Shown here one piece after another: positions 24,490 through 33,814 of a stretch of 36,429 bases of DNA (positions are counted from its first letter, which is position 1; the number at the start of each line of letters is the position of its first letter). The notes under the pieces are model-generated. The model did no database searches. It had not been told where the DNA came from and saw nothing but the letters and a program-made list of their open reading frames with translations. The DNA is from Bacteroidales bacterium (GTDB lineage Bacteria > Bacteroidota > Bacteroidia > Bacteroidales > UBA10428). Made by a program: the position numbers and the translations under genes. Location of the stretch: contig JAFGTR010000064.1 of NCBI GenBank assembly GCA_016934055.1, positions 1 to 36,429 on the forward strand, read 5' to 3'.

Positions 24490-27432
24490 TTAAAACAGGG
24501 ACATCTGTCCCCCGGTATCAGTGCTATCGGATTTACCTTTTTTATCAGGTTTTTCCTTTTCCTTAACTTTTTGTGGTTCTTTGGATTTTTTCGGCATTTT
24601 GGGTTTAGCTGTTCTCTTTGGTTTGCCTGGCCCCTCATCTGCATCCGGTTTTTCTGAATTGACTGATGCATTGGATTTTGTCGGCTTCATAACCCTAACC
24701 GGATCTTCAGTTTCAGCCTGTTCTTTTAATACGGCCGGTTTTTCAGACTTAACCGTTTCAACAGGCTTTACCGGTTTTTCGGATACTTCAGTTTTTTTCG
24801 GCTTATCAGGTATTTCTGCAACCTGTGTATCTTCTGCCTCAATATCAGGTTCAGGAACAACTTCGGCAACCGGCGGATCAAACCGTAAGGGTTCCAATTC
24901 AACGATTTCTTTAACTTCATAGTTGGTCAGCCTTTTGCCCCTGGCCTTGTAACCTTTTACAGCAATGAAACCTGATATTTCTATTATCTCATTGTCACGT
25001 TTCTTATGTTTTCCCCCGAAACGCACTTCAACACGCGGATGAAACTGTTCCGACAATAACACGAGGTATGATCCTGCATGCTCTTCAATAAAAAAGGAAG
25101 GCTTTTCCGAAGCTTCTGCAGCAAACCGTTTAACATAGTAGTATTTCTGCTTGCCATCATAGTAAACAACCGAATAGATTTTATCAGGCTCATATTTATG
25201 CAGCATTAACAGATCATCTTCGAAATGGTTGCTCAGGTCGAAAGATGACAGGCGGAAAAAGCCCGAACGTGTAAAGAAGATCAGCTTGTCATGACCGCCA
25301 AACTCCCCGAGATAAGTTCCTCTTTCATCCTCATTGAGCCGCATCACGGTATCATTCCACCAGAGTTTTTTTGCTCCAAGGGTTGAAACGCCCTTTTCCT
25401 TTAATTCAACCTTGTGAACCGGATATCGTGTTACGATATTGCCAAGGGAAGACTTGCCCTTTATGGCCAGCTCTCCGAAATCAAGGTCAAAGACCAGGTT
25501 CTTCAGCCGCGGTCTGGGCCGGAGGGTTATCTTTAATGTTTCGGCCTCGCCATTCGGGTTCACACTCAGGTAAAGGATTTTTGAGTTATCACTGCCACGT
25601 GTAAGGTTATATTCCTTATCACGTGTAAGCCCTGTAACGGGACAACGTTTCATATAGGTTGTTCCGCTTTTCCCGTCGAGGTATATGATATTATAAATAG
25701 TACGATCATCATTCCTTTTAAAGACACCGACATATTCTATATTCTTACCCACAAATTGTTTTTCAGCCACCTTTGTCACCATATATCGGCCATCCTTTCT
25801 GATGACAATGATATCGTCGATATCGGAACAGTCGCATACATATTCATCCTTCTTCAGACCCGTTCCCACAAAGCCCTCAACCCTGTTCACATAAAGCTTC
25901 TCATTGGCCACCACCACTTTAGTGGCCTCTATGGTATCAAAATTCCTTATCTCAGTCCTGCGATCACGTCCCGTGCCATATTTCTTTTTAATATGTCTGA
26001 AGTAATTTATGGAATAGGGGATGATATTATTCAGATGATTATTGACCTCATCGATTTCAGCCTCAGTCTGCTTTATCTGTTCATCAGCTTTGAAAGCACT
26101 GAATTTTGAAATCCGCTTTATCGGGATGTTGGATAATTTTATACAGTCTTCACGTGTGACATCCCTGCGCAACAGCTTCCGGTAGGGTTTAAGCCCCGTT
26201 TCAATGGTCTCCAGGATGGCTTCTTCTGTCTTACACGTTTTAATAGGTTCGTAGAGTTCATTTTTGATAAAGATCTTCTCAAGGGAAGAATAATGCCAGA
26301 TATCTTCTAGTTCATTAAGCCTTATCTGCAATTCCGCCGTGAGCAGCCTGACGGTTTCATGGACTGAATGCTTCAGTATCTCGCTGACACCCATAAACAC
26401 AGGCTTGTCATGCTGTATTATGCATGCATTGGGAGACAGGGGAATCTCACAGTCAGTAAAGGCATACAACGCATCAATGGTCTTATCAGGGTCGATACCG
26501 GGAACCAGGTGGATTAATATTTCAACGTTTCCGGAAGTGTTGTCATCGATCTTCCTGATCTTTATTTTACTTTTTTCATTCGCTTTCAGAATGGAATCAA
26601 TAAGGGATGAAGTGTTTTGTCCGAAAGGAATCTCTGTTATAACCAGCGTTTTCTTATCGAGCTTGGATATTCTGGCTCTTATTTTAACAAGACCTCCCCT
26701 CAGTCCGTCGTTATACCGTGTCACGTCAATCAATCCGCCCGTAGCAAAGTCGGGATAAATTTCAAAGCTCTTCTCCTGCAGTGTGGCTATACAGGCATCT
26801 ATCAGCTCGTTAAAATTATGCGGTAATATTTTGGAGGCCAGACCCACTGCTATGCCTTCAACACCAAGGGTCAGCAACAGCGGAAACTTCACGGGCAGTG
26901 TTATGGGTTCCTGGTTACGGCCATCATATGATGGTTTCCACGCAGTGGTTTTTGGGTTGAAGACAACTTCGAGTGCAAATTTCGACAATCGTGCTTCAAT
27001 ATACCGGGGAGCGGCTGCTCCGTCACCGGTTAAGATATTACCCCAGTTACCCTGGGTGTCAACCAGCAGATCTTTCTGCCCCAGCTGCACCAGTGCCTCA
27101 CCAATTGATGCATCACCATGGGGGTGGAATTGCATGGTAAAGCCGATGATGTTGGCGACCTTGTTATAGCGGCCATCTTCAAGCTGACGCATGGCGTGCA
27201 ATATCCTGCGCTGAACCGGTTTCAAACCGTCGTTGACATGGGGAACAGCTCTTTCAAGGATTACATAGGAGGCATAATCCAGGAACCAGTCCTTATACAT
27301 ACCGTTCAGTTTGGTAAGATGACCGGTCTCTATCAGGTGGTCTTCCGTCCCTTCCTCCAGATCAAAAACACCCTCTTCAGGCAGGGTATTCTCTTCACCT
27401 TCCTCTATCCTGTTATCTTCATCAACACTCAT
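24490..27432 (-). CDS. parC: DNA topoisomerase IV subunit A
   Basis: The DNA breakage-reunion subunit that decatenates sister chromosomes with ParE. Tyr144 in AAPRYIEARLS is the active-site tyrosine, and KPVQRRILHAM with QRR at 74-76 lies in the winged-helix region. Signatures of the gate domain (FHPHGDASIGEALVQL, NWGNILTGDGAAAPRY) are intact. The C-terminal domain folds as broken propeller blades (about 480-850). From about residue 853 a 124-residue Lys/Pro/Glu-rich tail follows, ending in QMSLF at 976-980, which fits the beta-clamp-binding pentapeptide. The total of 980 residues is long but usual for Bacteroidota ParC. It follows parE by 54 bases. Confidence 0.94.
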   Translation of the reverse strand: MSVDEDNRIEEGEENTLPEEGVFDLEEGTEDHLIETGHLTKLNGMYKDWFLDYASYVILERAVPHVNDGLKPVQRRILHAMRQLEDGRYNKVANIIGFTMQFHPHGDASIGEALVQLGQKDLLVDTQGNWGNILTGDGAAAPRYIEARLSKFALEVVFNPKTTAWKPSYDGRNQEPITLPVKFPLLLTLGVEGIAVGLASKILPHNFNELIDACIATLQEKSFEIYPDFATGGLIDVTRYNDGLRGGLVKIRARISKLDKKTLVITEIPFGQNTSSLIDSILKANEKSKIKIRKIDDNTSGNVEILIHLVPGIDPDKTIDALYAFTDCEIPLSPNACIIQHDKPVFMGVSEILKHSVHETVRLLTAELQIRLNELEDIWHYSSLEKIFIKNELYEPIKTCKTEEAILETIETGLKPYRKLLRRDVTREDCIKLSNIPIKRISKFSAFKADEQIKQTEAEIDEVNNHLNNIIPYSINYFRHIKKKYGTGRDRRTEIRNFDTIEATKVVVANEKLYVNRVEGFVGTGLKKDEYVCDCSDIDDIIVIRKDGRYMVTKVAEKQFVGKNIEYVGVFKRNDDRTIYNIIYLDGKSGTTYMKRCPVTGLTRDKEYNLTRGSDNSKILYLSVNPNGEAETLKITLRPRPRLKNLVFDLDFGELAIKGKSSLGNIVTRYPVHKVELKEKGVSTLGAKKLWWNDTVMRLNEDERGTYLGEFGGHDKLIFFTRSGFFRLSSFDLSNHFEDDLLMLHKYEPDKIYSVVYYDGKQKYYYVKRFAAEASEKPSFFIEEHAGSYLVLLSEQFHPRVEVRFGGKHKKRDNEIIEISGFIAVKGYKARGKRLTNYEVKEIVELEPLRFDPPVAEVVPEPDIEAEDTQVAEIPDKPKKTEVSEKPVKPVETVKSEKPAVLKEQAETEDPVRVMKPTKSNASVNSEKPDADEGPGKPKRTAKPKMPKKSKEPQKVKEKEKPDKKGKSDSTDTGGQMSLF

Positions 27433-27486
27433 AATGCCGTTAGCCTCTCAACTATATTATGAAATGGTTTTTTGTTTTTAAAAGCA

Positions 27487-29331
27487 TTAAACAGCCTCTT
27501 CCAGCATTTCCTCTACCTTCAGGTTATCGATAATAAAATCCTGTCGCTCCGGTGTGTTTTTACCCATATAGAATGGCAGGATGTCATGAATATGGTCACC
27601 TTTTTTAATGCGAACCGGCTCAAGCCGTATATCCTTGCCAATAAAATGCCGGAACTCATCCGGAGATATTTCACCAAGTCCTTTGAAGCGGGTGATCTCG
27701 GGGTTGCCGCCAAGTTTTTTAATGGCCTGCATCTTTTCTTCGGGAGAATAACAGTAGATGGTCTCCTTTTTATTCCGAACCCTGAAGAGTGGTGTTTGTA
27801 ATATATATAAATGCCCCTGGCGGACGAGTTCCGGAAAAAACTGAAGGAAAAAAGTCATGAGTAACAGTCTGATATGCATACCGTCAACATCGGCATCGGT
27901 GGCAATCACCACATTGTTATACCGCAGGTTTTCCAATCCGTCTTCTATGTTCAGCGCTGCCTGCAGCAGGTTAAACTCCTCGTTCTCATAGACGATCTTT
28001 TTTGTAAGACCGAAGGAATTCAGCGGTTTGCCTTTCAGACTGAAAACAGCTTGTGTGCCGACATCTCTTGCTGTAGTGATAGAGCCGCTGGCTGAATCAC
28101 CCTCTGTGATAAACAGTGTAGTCTCATGCCGGCGGTCATCGTTGGTGTTAAAGTGATATTTGCAATCGCGCAGTTTACGGTTATGCAGACTGGCCTTCTT
28201 TGCCCTTTCACGGGCCAGCTTTTGGATGCCTGAGATGGCTTTTCTTTCTTTTTCCGACTCGAGTATTTTTTTCAGCAGCGCATCAGCCGTTTCGGAATGC
28301 TTATGCAGGTAATTGTCGAGATTTTTTTTCAGGAAGTCAATGATATAATTCCGTATGGAAGGGCCTTCCGGTCCCATGTCACGTGATCCCAGCTTGGTTT
28401 TGGTCTGTGACTCGAACACAGGCTCTTCAACCTTAAGGCTCAGGGCCGCAATAACAGATGAACGGATGTCGGACGGGTCAAAATCTTTCTTGTAAAATTC
28501 CCTCACCGTCTTCACCAGCGCTTCTTTGAAAGCCGCCAGGTGGGTTCCGCCCTGCGTGGTATGCTGTCCGTTAACAAAAGGGTAATAGATTTCGCCATAT
28601 TGGTTACCATGGGACATGGCAAGCTCCATATCAGAATCTTTCAGATGAATGATAGGATATAAACCGTCGCCGTTCACATTTTCCTGCAACAGGTCAACCA
28701 GTCCATTTTTGGAAATAAACGGGGTGCCGTTAAAATATATGGTAAGCCCTGAATTCAGGTATACATAATTTTTGATCATAGCTTCCACATAATCTTCCAT
28801 AAAACGGAAATGGCCGAACATCTTAGGGTCGGGGACAAAAGAAACCAGTGTGCCGTTTTTTTCCTTTGACGGCTGTTCGGCTTCATCCAGGGTGAGATTG
28901 CCCTCGCTGAAACAGACTTTCTTTACACGACCTTCCCGGAATGATTTGATCTCAAAATACGATGACAGGGCGTTGACCGCTTTAATACCCACCCCATTCA
29001 GGCCCACCGACTTCTTGAATACCTTGGAGTCATATTTGGCACCGGTATTCATCCTGGATGCGACATCAAGAACTTTTCCCAGCGGAATGCCCCTCCCGAA
29101 ATCACGCACGCTGACAATATTTTCGCTTATTGTGATTTCAATGCTTTTGCCAAAGCCCATCATGAATTCATCAATGGCATTGTCGAGTGTCTCCTTCAGC
29201 AAAATGTAAATGCCGTCATCGTGAGAAGAACCGTCCCCCAGCTTGCCGATATACATACCGGGCCGCTTACGGATATGTTCTTTCCAGTCGAGTGTGCGAA
29301 TGGAATCTTCTGTATACAAAGCCGCTGTCAT
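27487..29331 (-). CDS. parE: DNA topoisomerase IV subunit B
   Basis: The ATPase subunit of topoisomerase IV. The GHKL fold is shown by [11 protein letters not shown] (Glu47, Asn51) and DFGRGIP (77-83), with [13 protein letters not shown] as the ATP lid. QTKTKLGS near 309 supplies the conserved transducer Lys. The TOPRIM domain has [10 protein letters not shown] with Glu410 and [12 protein letters not shown] for metal binding. At 614 residues it lacks the large insertion of many proteobacterial GyrB proteins, which together with the adjacent parC favours ParE over GyrB. It is the first gene of the two-gene operon. Confidence 0.94.
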   Translation of the reverse strand: MTAALYTEDSIRTLDWKEHIRKRPGMYIGKLGDGSSHDDGIYILLKETLDNAIDEFMMGFGKSIEITISENIVSVRDFGRGIPLGKVLDVASRMNTGAKYDSKVFKKSVGLNGVGIKAVNALSSYFEIKSFREGRVKKVCFSEGNLTLDEAEQPSKEKNGTLVSFVPDPKMFGHFRFMEDYVEAMIKNYVYLNSGLTIYFNGTPFISKNGLVDLLQENVNGDGLYPIIHLKDSDMELAMSHGNQYGEIYYPFVNGQHTTQGGTHLAAFKEALVKTVREFYKKDFDPSDIRSSVIAALSLKVEEPVFESQTKTKLGSRDMGPEGPSIRNYIIDFLKKNLDNYLHKHSETADALLKKILESEKERKAISGIQKLARERAKKASLHNRKLRDCKYHFNTNDDRRHETTLFITEGDSASGSITTARDVGTQAVFSLKGKPLNSFGLTKKIVYENEEFNLLQAALNIEDGLENLRYNNVVIATDADVDGMHIRLLLMTFFLQFFPELVRQGHLYILQTPLFRVRNKKETIYCYSPEEKMQAIKKLGGNPEITRFKGLGEISPDEFRHFIGKDIRLEPVRIKKGDHIHDILPFYMGKNTPERQDFIIDNLKVEEMLEEAV

Positions 29332-29653
29332 AAACTGTTCCGTTTGGGCGCAAAATTAACATAAAGACGATAGTTCCGCATATTTCTTTTTCAACACCCT
29401 AATAACAACAGCCATTGTCAATAGCATTGCAGTAAAGTGTGGTTCAGGCGGTTAATTGGTGAATAAGTGAGGCTTTTGGGAAAGCTGTTGTTGATAAATA
29501 AAAGTCGGAACCGCAGATTAACGCTGATTTTAATGATTGACTATGATTTTTAAACCCAAGTCATCAGACCTCCGGATGAAAACATCATAGTTCATCCTTT
29601 TATCAGCGTTAATCTGCGGTTCCGACTTTTATTTTACCCCATTTATTACTAAT
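29332..29653. other. Spacer between divergent parE and esterase genes
   Basis: The gap holds both promoters, which I could not place with confidence, and the large palindromic element at 29496-29634. The first 160 bases show no repeats or coding signal. Confidence 0.5.
29496..29634. repeat. 139-bp element bounded by perfect 33-bp inverted repeats
   Basis: Arms at 29496-29528 and 29602-29634 are exact reverse complements containing GTCGGAACCGCAGATTAACG. The core is 73 bases and has a further inner match, CTATGAT against ATCATAG. The transcript of either strand would form a long hairpin. No transposase is present, so it resembles a miniature element or a large terminator-like palindrome. The arm shares an ATCxGCGTxATCTGC-type core with short sequences at 34985-35003 and 35031-35049. 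Confidence 0.85.
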
Positions 29654-29698
29654 TTGGAGGTCTTGCCTGTATTTGCTTTTTTAAAAAAACAGAAGCGT

Positions 29699-32041
29699 AT
29701 GAAAACAAAGACTTATTTGAAAAATTTGCTGTTATTACCAGTTGCTATATTTATGCTTATCGTTAACAGCGTCATTGCCCAGGATGAAGTCCTCGAAGTC
29801 CTGCCTTCAGACGGAAGAAACAAGCTGTTTTTTGATTATCTTATGGAAGAAGTTGACACGCTGATGGTTTCAAGGAATGTGACCGTAACAAAAGCATTAA
29901 TAAGTTCCGGACAAATTGAATTCTATCAGACACAACTTAAACAGGATTATCTGCGGTTGCTGGGTCAGCTTCCGGAAAAAACCCCTCTGAATGCTGTTGT
30001 TACAGATACTATCGAATGTGACGGTTACAACATTGAAAAAGTTCATTATCAAAGCCTGCCTGATCACCATGTCACTGCCAACCTTTATATACCAACAACC
30101 GGTACGGGTCCTTATCCCGGAATATTAATGGCCATGGGGCACTATGGAGGGGGCAAATCCAATAACCTCCTTCAGTCGCTTTGCATCTTCCTTGCACAAA
30201 AAGGCTTTGTGACCCTCATTGTCGACTTCATTGGTTATGCCGAAAGAGACCAGGTCATCAGCCCGGCAACCGGCTCTCTCGCTTATACAGGAGAAAGCGG
30301 AACCACTGAACATTCTGTGATGGATGTCGGTTCTGTAATGGCCGGAACAAGTGTTGTGGCTCACATACTGTGGGATAACCATCGCGGCATAGATTATCTG
30401 TTTACGCGACCTGAGGTTGACACAAACCGAATCGGCTGTACCGGGAGCTCGGGTGGAGGCGGACAGGCAACCTACCTGGCTGCTTTTGATGACCGTATCA
30501 AGGTAACGGTTATTGACAGCTATATCATGAAAGAACAGGTGCTTTTCAGCACAATCGGTCCGCAGACAGGAAGCCAGAACCTGTCATACGAAGGCCTTTA
30601 CGGAATTGATCACCCTGACTATATGACCATGTTTGCCCCAAAACCCTTCCTTATCACCGCATCAACCCAGGACTTCTTCGATATAAATGCAACACGCCAG
30701 GCCTATGCTGAAGCACAGCTGATTTATGATACATTAGGTGCACCTGAAAAAATAGGTTTCTTCGAGGTCAATGCTTCCCATGGCCTTAACGGAGCTAAAA
30801 ATGAGGCCACCGTTAAATGGTTTCGCACATGGTTTTATGATGATACCACATCATATCCAAACCCGGAGGTTGACTATCTTACGAATGACACACTGACAGT
30901 GTCAGAAACAGGCCAGGTTTTTACAAGCTTTGAGAATGAAGTAACAGTAACAGACCTTAACATTGCAAGGGCTGATGCCAGAGCTTCAGCCAGGGAGGCC
31001 TTCTGGCTGGATAATACCAGGGATTCATGCCTTAATATGGTCAGAAGCCTGATCAGACTCAATGAAAACACACCTGAACAGGTTGCTGAAAGCGTTGATG
31101 TCATCGACAGGGGAAATTATACCATCGACAAGATCAAAATTACCTCAGGCAACCATTGCCCGGTAACCGGACTGCTGTTTGCACCTAAAGCCAACACCGA
31201 GAAACTTCCTGCCGTATTGTATGTCGACGGCCGCGGCAAAAAGACAGATGCAGGTGCAGGCGGACTTATTGAAAAAGTCTATGTTGATTCAGGAAAGATA
31301 GTCTTTGCCATCGATGTGAGAGGCTTCGGGGAAACTTCCGACAACCCGGCCTATAATGATGAAAAATACAGAAACAAAGAGCACAGAAATTCTGTTATCT
31401 CGCTATATGTCGGTAAAACCCTTATCGGACAAAGGGTTGAAGATATCCGAAAAGCAATGGATTATCTTATAACAAGAAGTGATGTCGATCCTTATAATAT
31501 ATCCATCGTTGGCCTTGACAGGGCATATACCGCTGTTCTGCATGCCGCTGCCCTCGATGAGCGCTATGCCGAAGTGACCGTGAGAAAAGCTGATACCTCA
31601 TGGATGCATATCATCGAAAATCCCACGGTGGCTCATAACGCAACCCACGTCGTCCCCTCATCCATACTGTATTACGATCTGCCCGACCTTGTCAATGCCA
31701 TTGCTCCCCGGCCTGTTTATTACAATCCGCCGGATTATGTCATCACCAGTATTGAAAATATCTTTGAAGATGACAACAAAAGCTTTGTTCTCAGCGAGAA
31801 TTATCCCAATCCTTTTAAAAACTTTACAAGGATATCCTATACCCTTCATGAACCTGCCCATGTGATGCTGATCATTTATGATCATCAGGGAAAGGAAATA
31901 CAGACACTGGTCAACGAGCATCAACATGCTGACAGGTATGATGTCAGTTTTCAACCAGAACAGCCTGTCTCAGGGATTTATTTTTACCAGTTGATTATAG
32001 ATGGTGAAAAGACAGGCACAGGAAAAATGATTGCATTTTAA
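29699..32041 (+). CDS. Secreted protein with two alpha/beta-hydrolase domains and a type IX sorting domain
   Basis: A 780-residue exported protein. A signal peptide (residues 1-27) should be cut before Gln28. The first hydrolase domain (about 105-380) has PGILMAMGHYGGG, the nucleophile elbow GSSGG with Ser251, Asp324/328 and His361 (NASHG), a plausible complete triad resembling acetyl-xylan-esterase or dienelactone-hydrolase relatives. The second domain (about 470-675) has VLYVDGRGK and AIDVRGFGET, but GLDRA at 605-609 replaces the nucleophile Ser with Asp607, so it is probably inactive. The C-terminus (about 697-780, from LSENYPNPFKNFTRISYTL) is a type A T9SS sorting domain. The ATG at 29699 is chosen over a TTG at 29654 because the signal peptide begins there. 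It overlaps the corA stop by three bases. Confidence 0.85.
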   Translation: MKTKTYLKNLLLLPVAIFMLIVNSVIAQDEVLEVLPSDGRNKLFFDYLMEEVDTLMVSRNVTVTKALISSGQIEFYQTQLKQDYLRLLGQLPEKTPLNAVVTDTIECDGYNIEKVHYQSLPDHHVTANLYIPTTGTGPYPGILMAMGHYGGGKSNNLLQSLCIFLAQKGFVTLIVDFIGYAERDQVISPATGSLAYTGESGTTEHSVMDVGSVMAGTSVVAHILWDNHRGIDYLFTRPEVDTNRIGCTGSSGGGGQATYLAAFDDRIKVTVIDSYIMKEQVLFSTIGPQTGSQNLSYEGLYGIDHPDYMTMFAPKPFLITASTQDFFDINATRQAYAEAQLIYDTLGAPEKIGFFEVNASHGLNGAKNEATVKWFRTWFYDDTTSYPNPEVDYLTNDTLTVSETGQVFTSFENEVTVTDLNIARADARASAREAFWLDNTRDSCLNMVRSLIRLNENTPEQVAESVDVIDRGNYTIDKIKITSGNHCPVTGLLFAPKANTEKLPAVLYVDGRGKKTDAGAGGLIEKVYVDSGKIVFAIDVRGFGETSDNPAYNDEKYRNKEHRNSVISLYVGKTLIGQRVEDIRKAMDYLITRSDVDPYNISIVGLDRAYTAVLHAAALDERYAEVTVRKADTSWMHIIENPTVAHNATHVVPSSILYYDLPDLVNAIAPRPVYYNPPDYVITSIENIFEDDNKSFVLSENYPNPFKNFTRISYTLHEPAHVMLIIYDHQGKEIQTLVNEHQHADRYDVSFQPEQPVSGIYFYQLIIDGEKTGTGKMIAF

Positions 32042-32967
32042 AACCATTGCTTCTTTCTGAACAACATCACTCCCAACACCGACAACAGGAAAGAGAACAC
32101 AATGATCACCGGCAGGGCAAACACTGACTTCTCCATGAAGTTGGGAACATTCATGCCGAATATGCTGGCAATCAATGTGGGTATCATAAGGATTATAGAA
32201 ATGATGGTCAGTTGCTTCATAACAACGTTCAGATTATTTGAAATAACAGAGGCAAAAGCATCCATCATGCCACTCTGGATATTGGAATAGATCTGGGCCA
32301 TATCGAGGGCCTGCTTGTTTTCAATGAAGGCATCTTCAAGCAGGTCTTCATTGATCTCAGTCGTATCTTTTTTGGCATTCCGGAGTTTTGCCAGTACAAT
32401 TTCATTGGCCTTTATCGAAGTGATAAAATACACCAGGCATTTCTCCATTTTAAGCAACTGATTAAGCTCCCTGTTCTTTATCGATTTTTCAAGATCCTGC
32501 TCAATCATCGCCGTCCTCTGGTTTATCTGTTTCAGATACCTTAAATATATGCTGCCTGAACGCAGAAATAAGCGCAGGATAAAATTGAAGGTGTCGGAAA
32601 TTTCTTTGTACTGTCCGCTGAAAGATGAAAACCGTTCAATGGGTAAGACTTCATTATCCTGCACGCAGAGCGTCAGGGTAAAATTGTCGGTAATAAAGAT
32701 GCCAAGCGGAATTGTATGGAAAGGCACACCGTTGTTGGCATTCTCAACAGGGATGCGCAGGATCACCAGGGTCCAGTCATCTTCAAATTCAACACGGGGT
32801 CTTTCATCCTGGTCAAGAATATCGTTAATCGTATCACCAGGCAATTGAAATTCGCTTATTAGCCTTTGAATTTCAACAGAAGTCGGTTTGGTTACATTGA
32901 TCCAGCAGTTCTTTTCGATACCGGTGATTTCTACGTAACCGCCAAATGTTTTGAAGATTTTGATCAT
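32038..32967 (-). CDS. corA: CorA-family magnesium/divalent cation transporter
   Basis: A pentameric inner-membrane channel for Mg2+ (some relatives carry Co2+ or Zn2+). The cytoplasmic N-terminal domain covers about residues 1-245, with a long helix rich in charged residues (about 150-250). Two transmembrane helices lie near the end, the first finishing in the invariant GMN motif at 271-273 (SIFGMNVPNF). The cytoplasmic C-terminus ends basic, RKKQWF. The 309-residue length is normal. An AAGGAG Shine-Dalgarno lies seven bases before the ATG, rare for this phylum, and is part of a hairpin in the leader. The gene is monocistronic as far as can be seen. Confidence 0.95.
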   Translation of the reverse strand: MIKIFKTFGGYVEITGIEKNCWINVTKPTSVEIQRLISEFQLPGDTINDILDQDERPRVEFEDDWTLVILRIPVENANNGVPFHTIPLGIFITDNFTLTLCVQDNEVLPIERFSSFSGQYKEISDTFNFILRLFLRSGSIYLRYLKQINQRTAMIEQDLEKSIKNRELNQLLKMEKCLVYFITSIKANEIVLAKLRNAKKDTTEINEDLLEDAFIENKQALDMAQIYSNIQSGMMDAFASVISNNLNVVMKQLTIISIILMIPTLIASIFGMNVPNFMEKSVFALPVIIVFSFLLSVLGVMLFRKKQWF

Positions 32968-33085
32968 TGTTTGTCTCCTTACATTTTTATCTGTAAGGAG
33001 ATACGAAAGCCCCTTACAGACTGGTTAACAATTTGTTTTTACTATAAGACGGGCCTTCGTCCATGATCAACAGATTTTTGATTCG
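32968..33085 (-). promoter_or_regulatory. Structured corA leader with mutually exclusive helices around the Shine-Dalgarno
   Basis: On the transcript four segments can be named. D (33060-33051, ACGAAGGCCC) pairs with 33012-33003 (GGGCUUUCGU), 10 bp with one G-U. A (33020-33010, UCUGUAAGGGG) pairs with B (33000-32990, CUCCUUACAGA), 11 bp with one G-U. B (33001-32992, UCUCCUUACA) pairs instead with C (32983-32974, UGUAAGGAGA), a perfect 10-bp stem with an 8-base loop. C contains AAGGAG, seven bases before the corA ATG. So A:B leaves the Shine-Dalgarno free, while B:C hides it, and D pairing favours B:C. It matches no magnesium riboswitch that I recognise (M-box or mgtA leader). Confidence 0.7.
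33014..33064 (-). CDS. Putative corA leader peptide, 16 residues
   Basis: An ATG-to-TAA frame about 20 bases after the predicted transcription start, encoding MDEGPSYSKNKLLTSL. Its stop codon lies inside helix segment A, and codons 2-5 coincide with segment D, so ribosome position would decide which helices form. The Asp-Glu-Gly-Pro start resembles the acidic and proline-rich starts of MgtL-type leader peptides, which make ribosomes unstable at low Mg2+. No Shine-Dalgarno precedes it, which is normal in this phylum. A frame this short can occur by chance; its fit to the helices is what supports it. Confidence 0.5.
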   Translation of the reverse strand: MDEGPSYSKNKLLTSL

Positions 33086-33089
33086 GTTG

Positions 33090-33119
33090 CAAAAGTAATC
33101 AAATTTGTTGTTTATCAAA
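33090..33119 (-). promoter_or_regulatory. corA promoter
   Basis: On the minus strand TTTG (33119-33116) is followed after 18 bases by TACTTTTG (33097-33090), an exact match to the -33/-7 promoter form of Bacteroidota (TTTG, then TAnnTTTG). Transcription should start near 33083-33085, giving a leader of about 116 bases. Confidence 0.65.
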
Positions 33120-33229
33120 ACAATACATTGCCGTTTTTAAATTAAAACACTGATAAGCGACTGATATTACCTGGAATGAATATTAAGAATAATACTATCT
33201 TTATTTTTCACAGACAAAAGAATACTGAT

Positions 33230-33814
33230 ATGGAAATTACAGAAACTCTGTATGTAACTGACCGTGAACAATGGCGGTCATGGCTTGAGAAGAACCATAC
33301 CTCAGCCAAAGAGATATGGCTGATCTATTACAATAAAAAAAGCGGAAAACCACGCATCCCTTATAATGATGCCGTAGAAGAAGCTCTTTGTTTCGGGTGG
33401 ATAGACAGCATTGTCAAGAAATATGATAAGGACCGTGCAGCTCAAAGGTTCAGCCCGCGCAGAAAGAACAGCAAGCTGTCTGAACTTAACAAAGAAAGGA
33501 TCAGACGCCTCATCGAAACCGGTAAGATGACACCGGCCGGACTGGAAAGCATAAAACATCACCTTGAAAATAACGATAAGGACAAGAAGAAAAATTTCTT
33601 AACAGCGGATTTCCAAATACCTGAAGATATCTTCGGCGAACTGCAAAAAGACAAAACGGTATGGAATAATTTTCAGAAATTTCCGGAACATTACAAACGT
33701 GTCCGCATCGGATGGATTGACGGAAGCCGGCAAAGACCTGAAGTATTTCAACAGAGACTGCGGTATTTTTTACGCATGACGGCGAAGAACAAGACGTTTG
33801 GGATGATGAGGTAA
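33230..33814 (+). CDS. YdeI/OmdA-family protein
   Basis: A 194-residue cytoplasmic protein of the YdeI (bacteriocin-protection, OmpD-associated) family. Typical regions are TDREQWRSWLEKNHTSAKEIWLIYYNKKSG at the start, EEALCFGWIDSIVKKYD, RFSPRRKNSKLSELNKERI, and the C-terminal block FQKFPEHYKRVRIGWIDGS. The molecular role is not known; members are linked to resistance to stress or antimicrobial peptides. The open frame extends to an ATG at 33176, but the extra 18 residues are atypical and a near-match -7 box (TATCTTTA, 33196-33203) lies inside it, so the ATG at 33230 is preferred. It is divergent from corA. Confidence 0.87.
   Translation: MEITETLYVTDREQWRSWLEKNHTSAKEIWLIYYNKKSGKPRIPYNDAVEEALCFGWIDSIVKKYDKDRAAQRFSPRRKNSKLSELNKERIRRLIETGKMTPAGLESIKHHLENNDKDKKKNFLTADFQIPEDIFGELQKDKTVWNNFQKFPEHYKRVRIGWIDGSRQRPEVFQQRLRYFLRMTAKNKTFGMMR

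Noticed and set aside
24521..24922. A 133-codon Ser/Gly/Phe-rich frame opposite the parC tail
   Set aside because: It is the antisense of the Lys/Pro/Glu-rich tail; low complexity keeps the frame open.
26140..26165. parS-like sequence TTCACGTGTGACA within parC
   Set aside because: Only about 11 of 16 positions fit the parS consensus, and other CACGTG words occur nearby in the same coding region, so it is most likely chance.
32975..33020. corA leader hairpins as a simple transcription terminator
   Set aside because: No U-tract follows the B:C stem; instead the Shine-Dalgarno and start codon follow, so translational control fits better.
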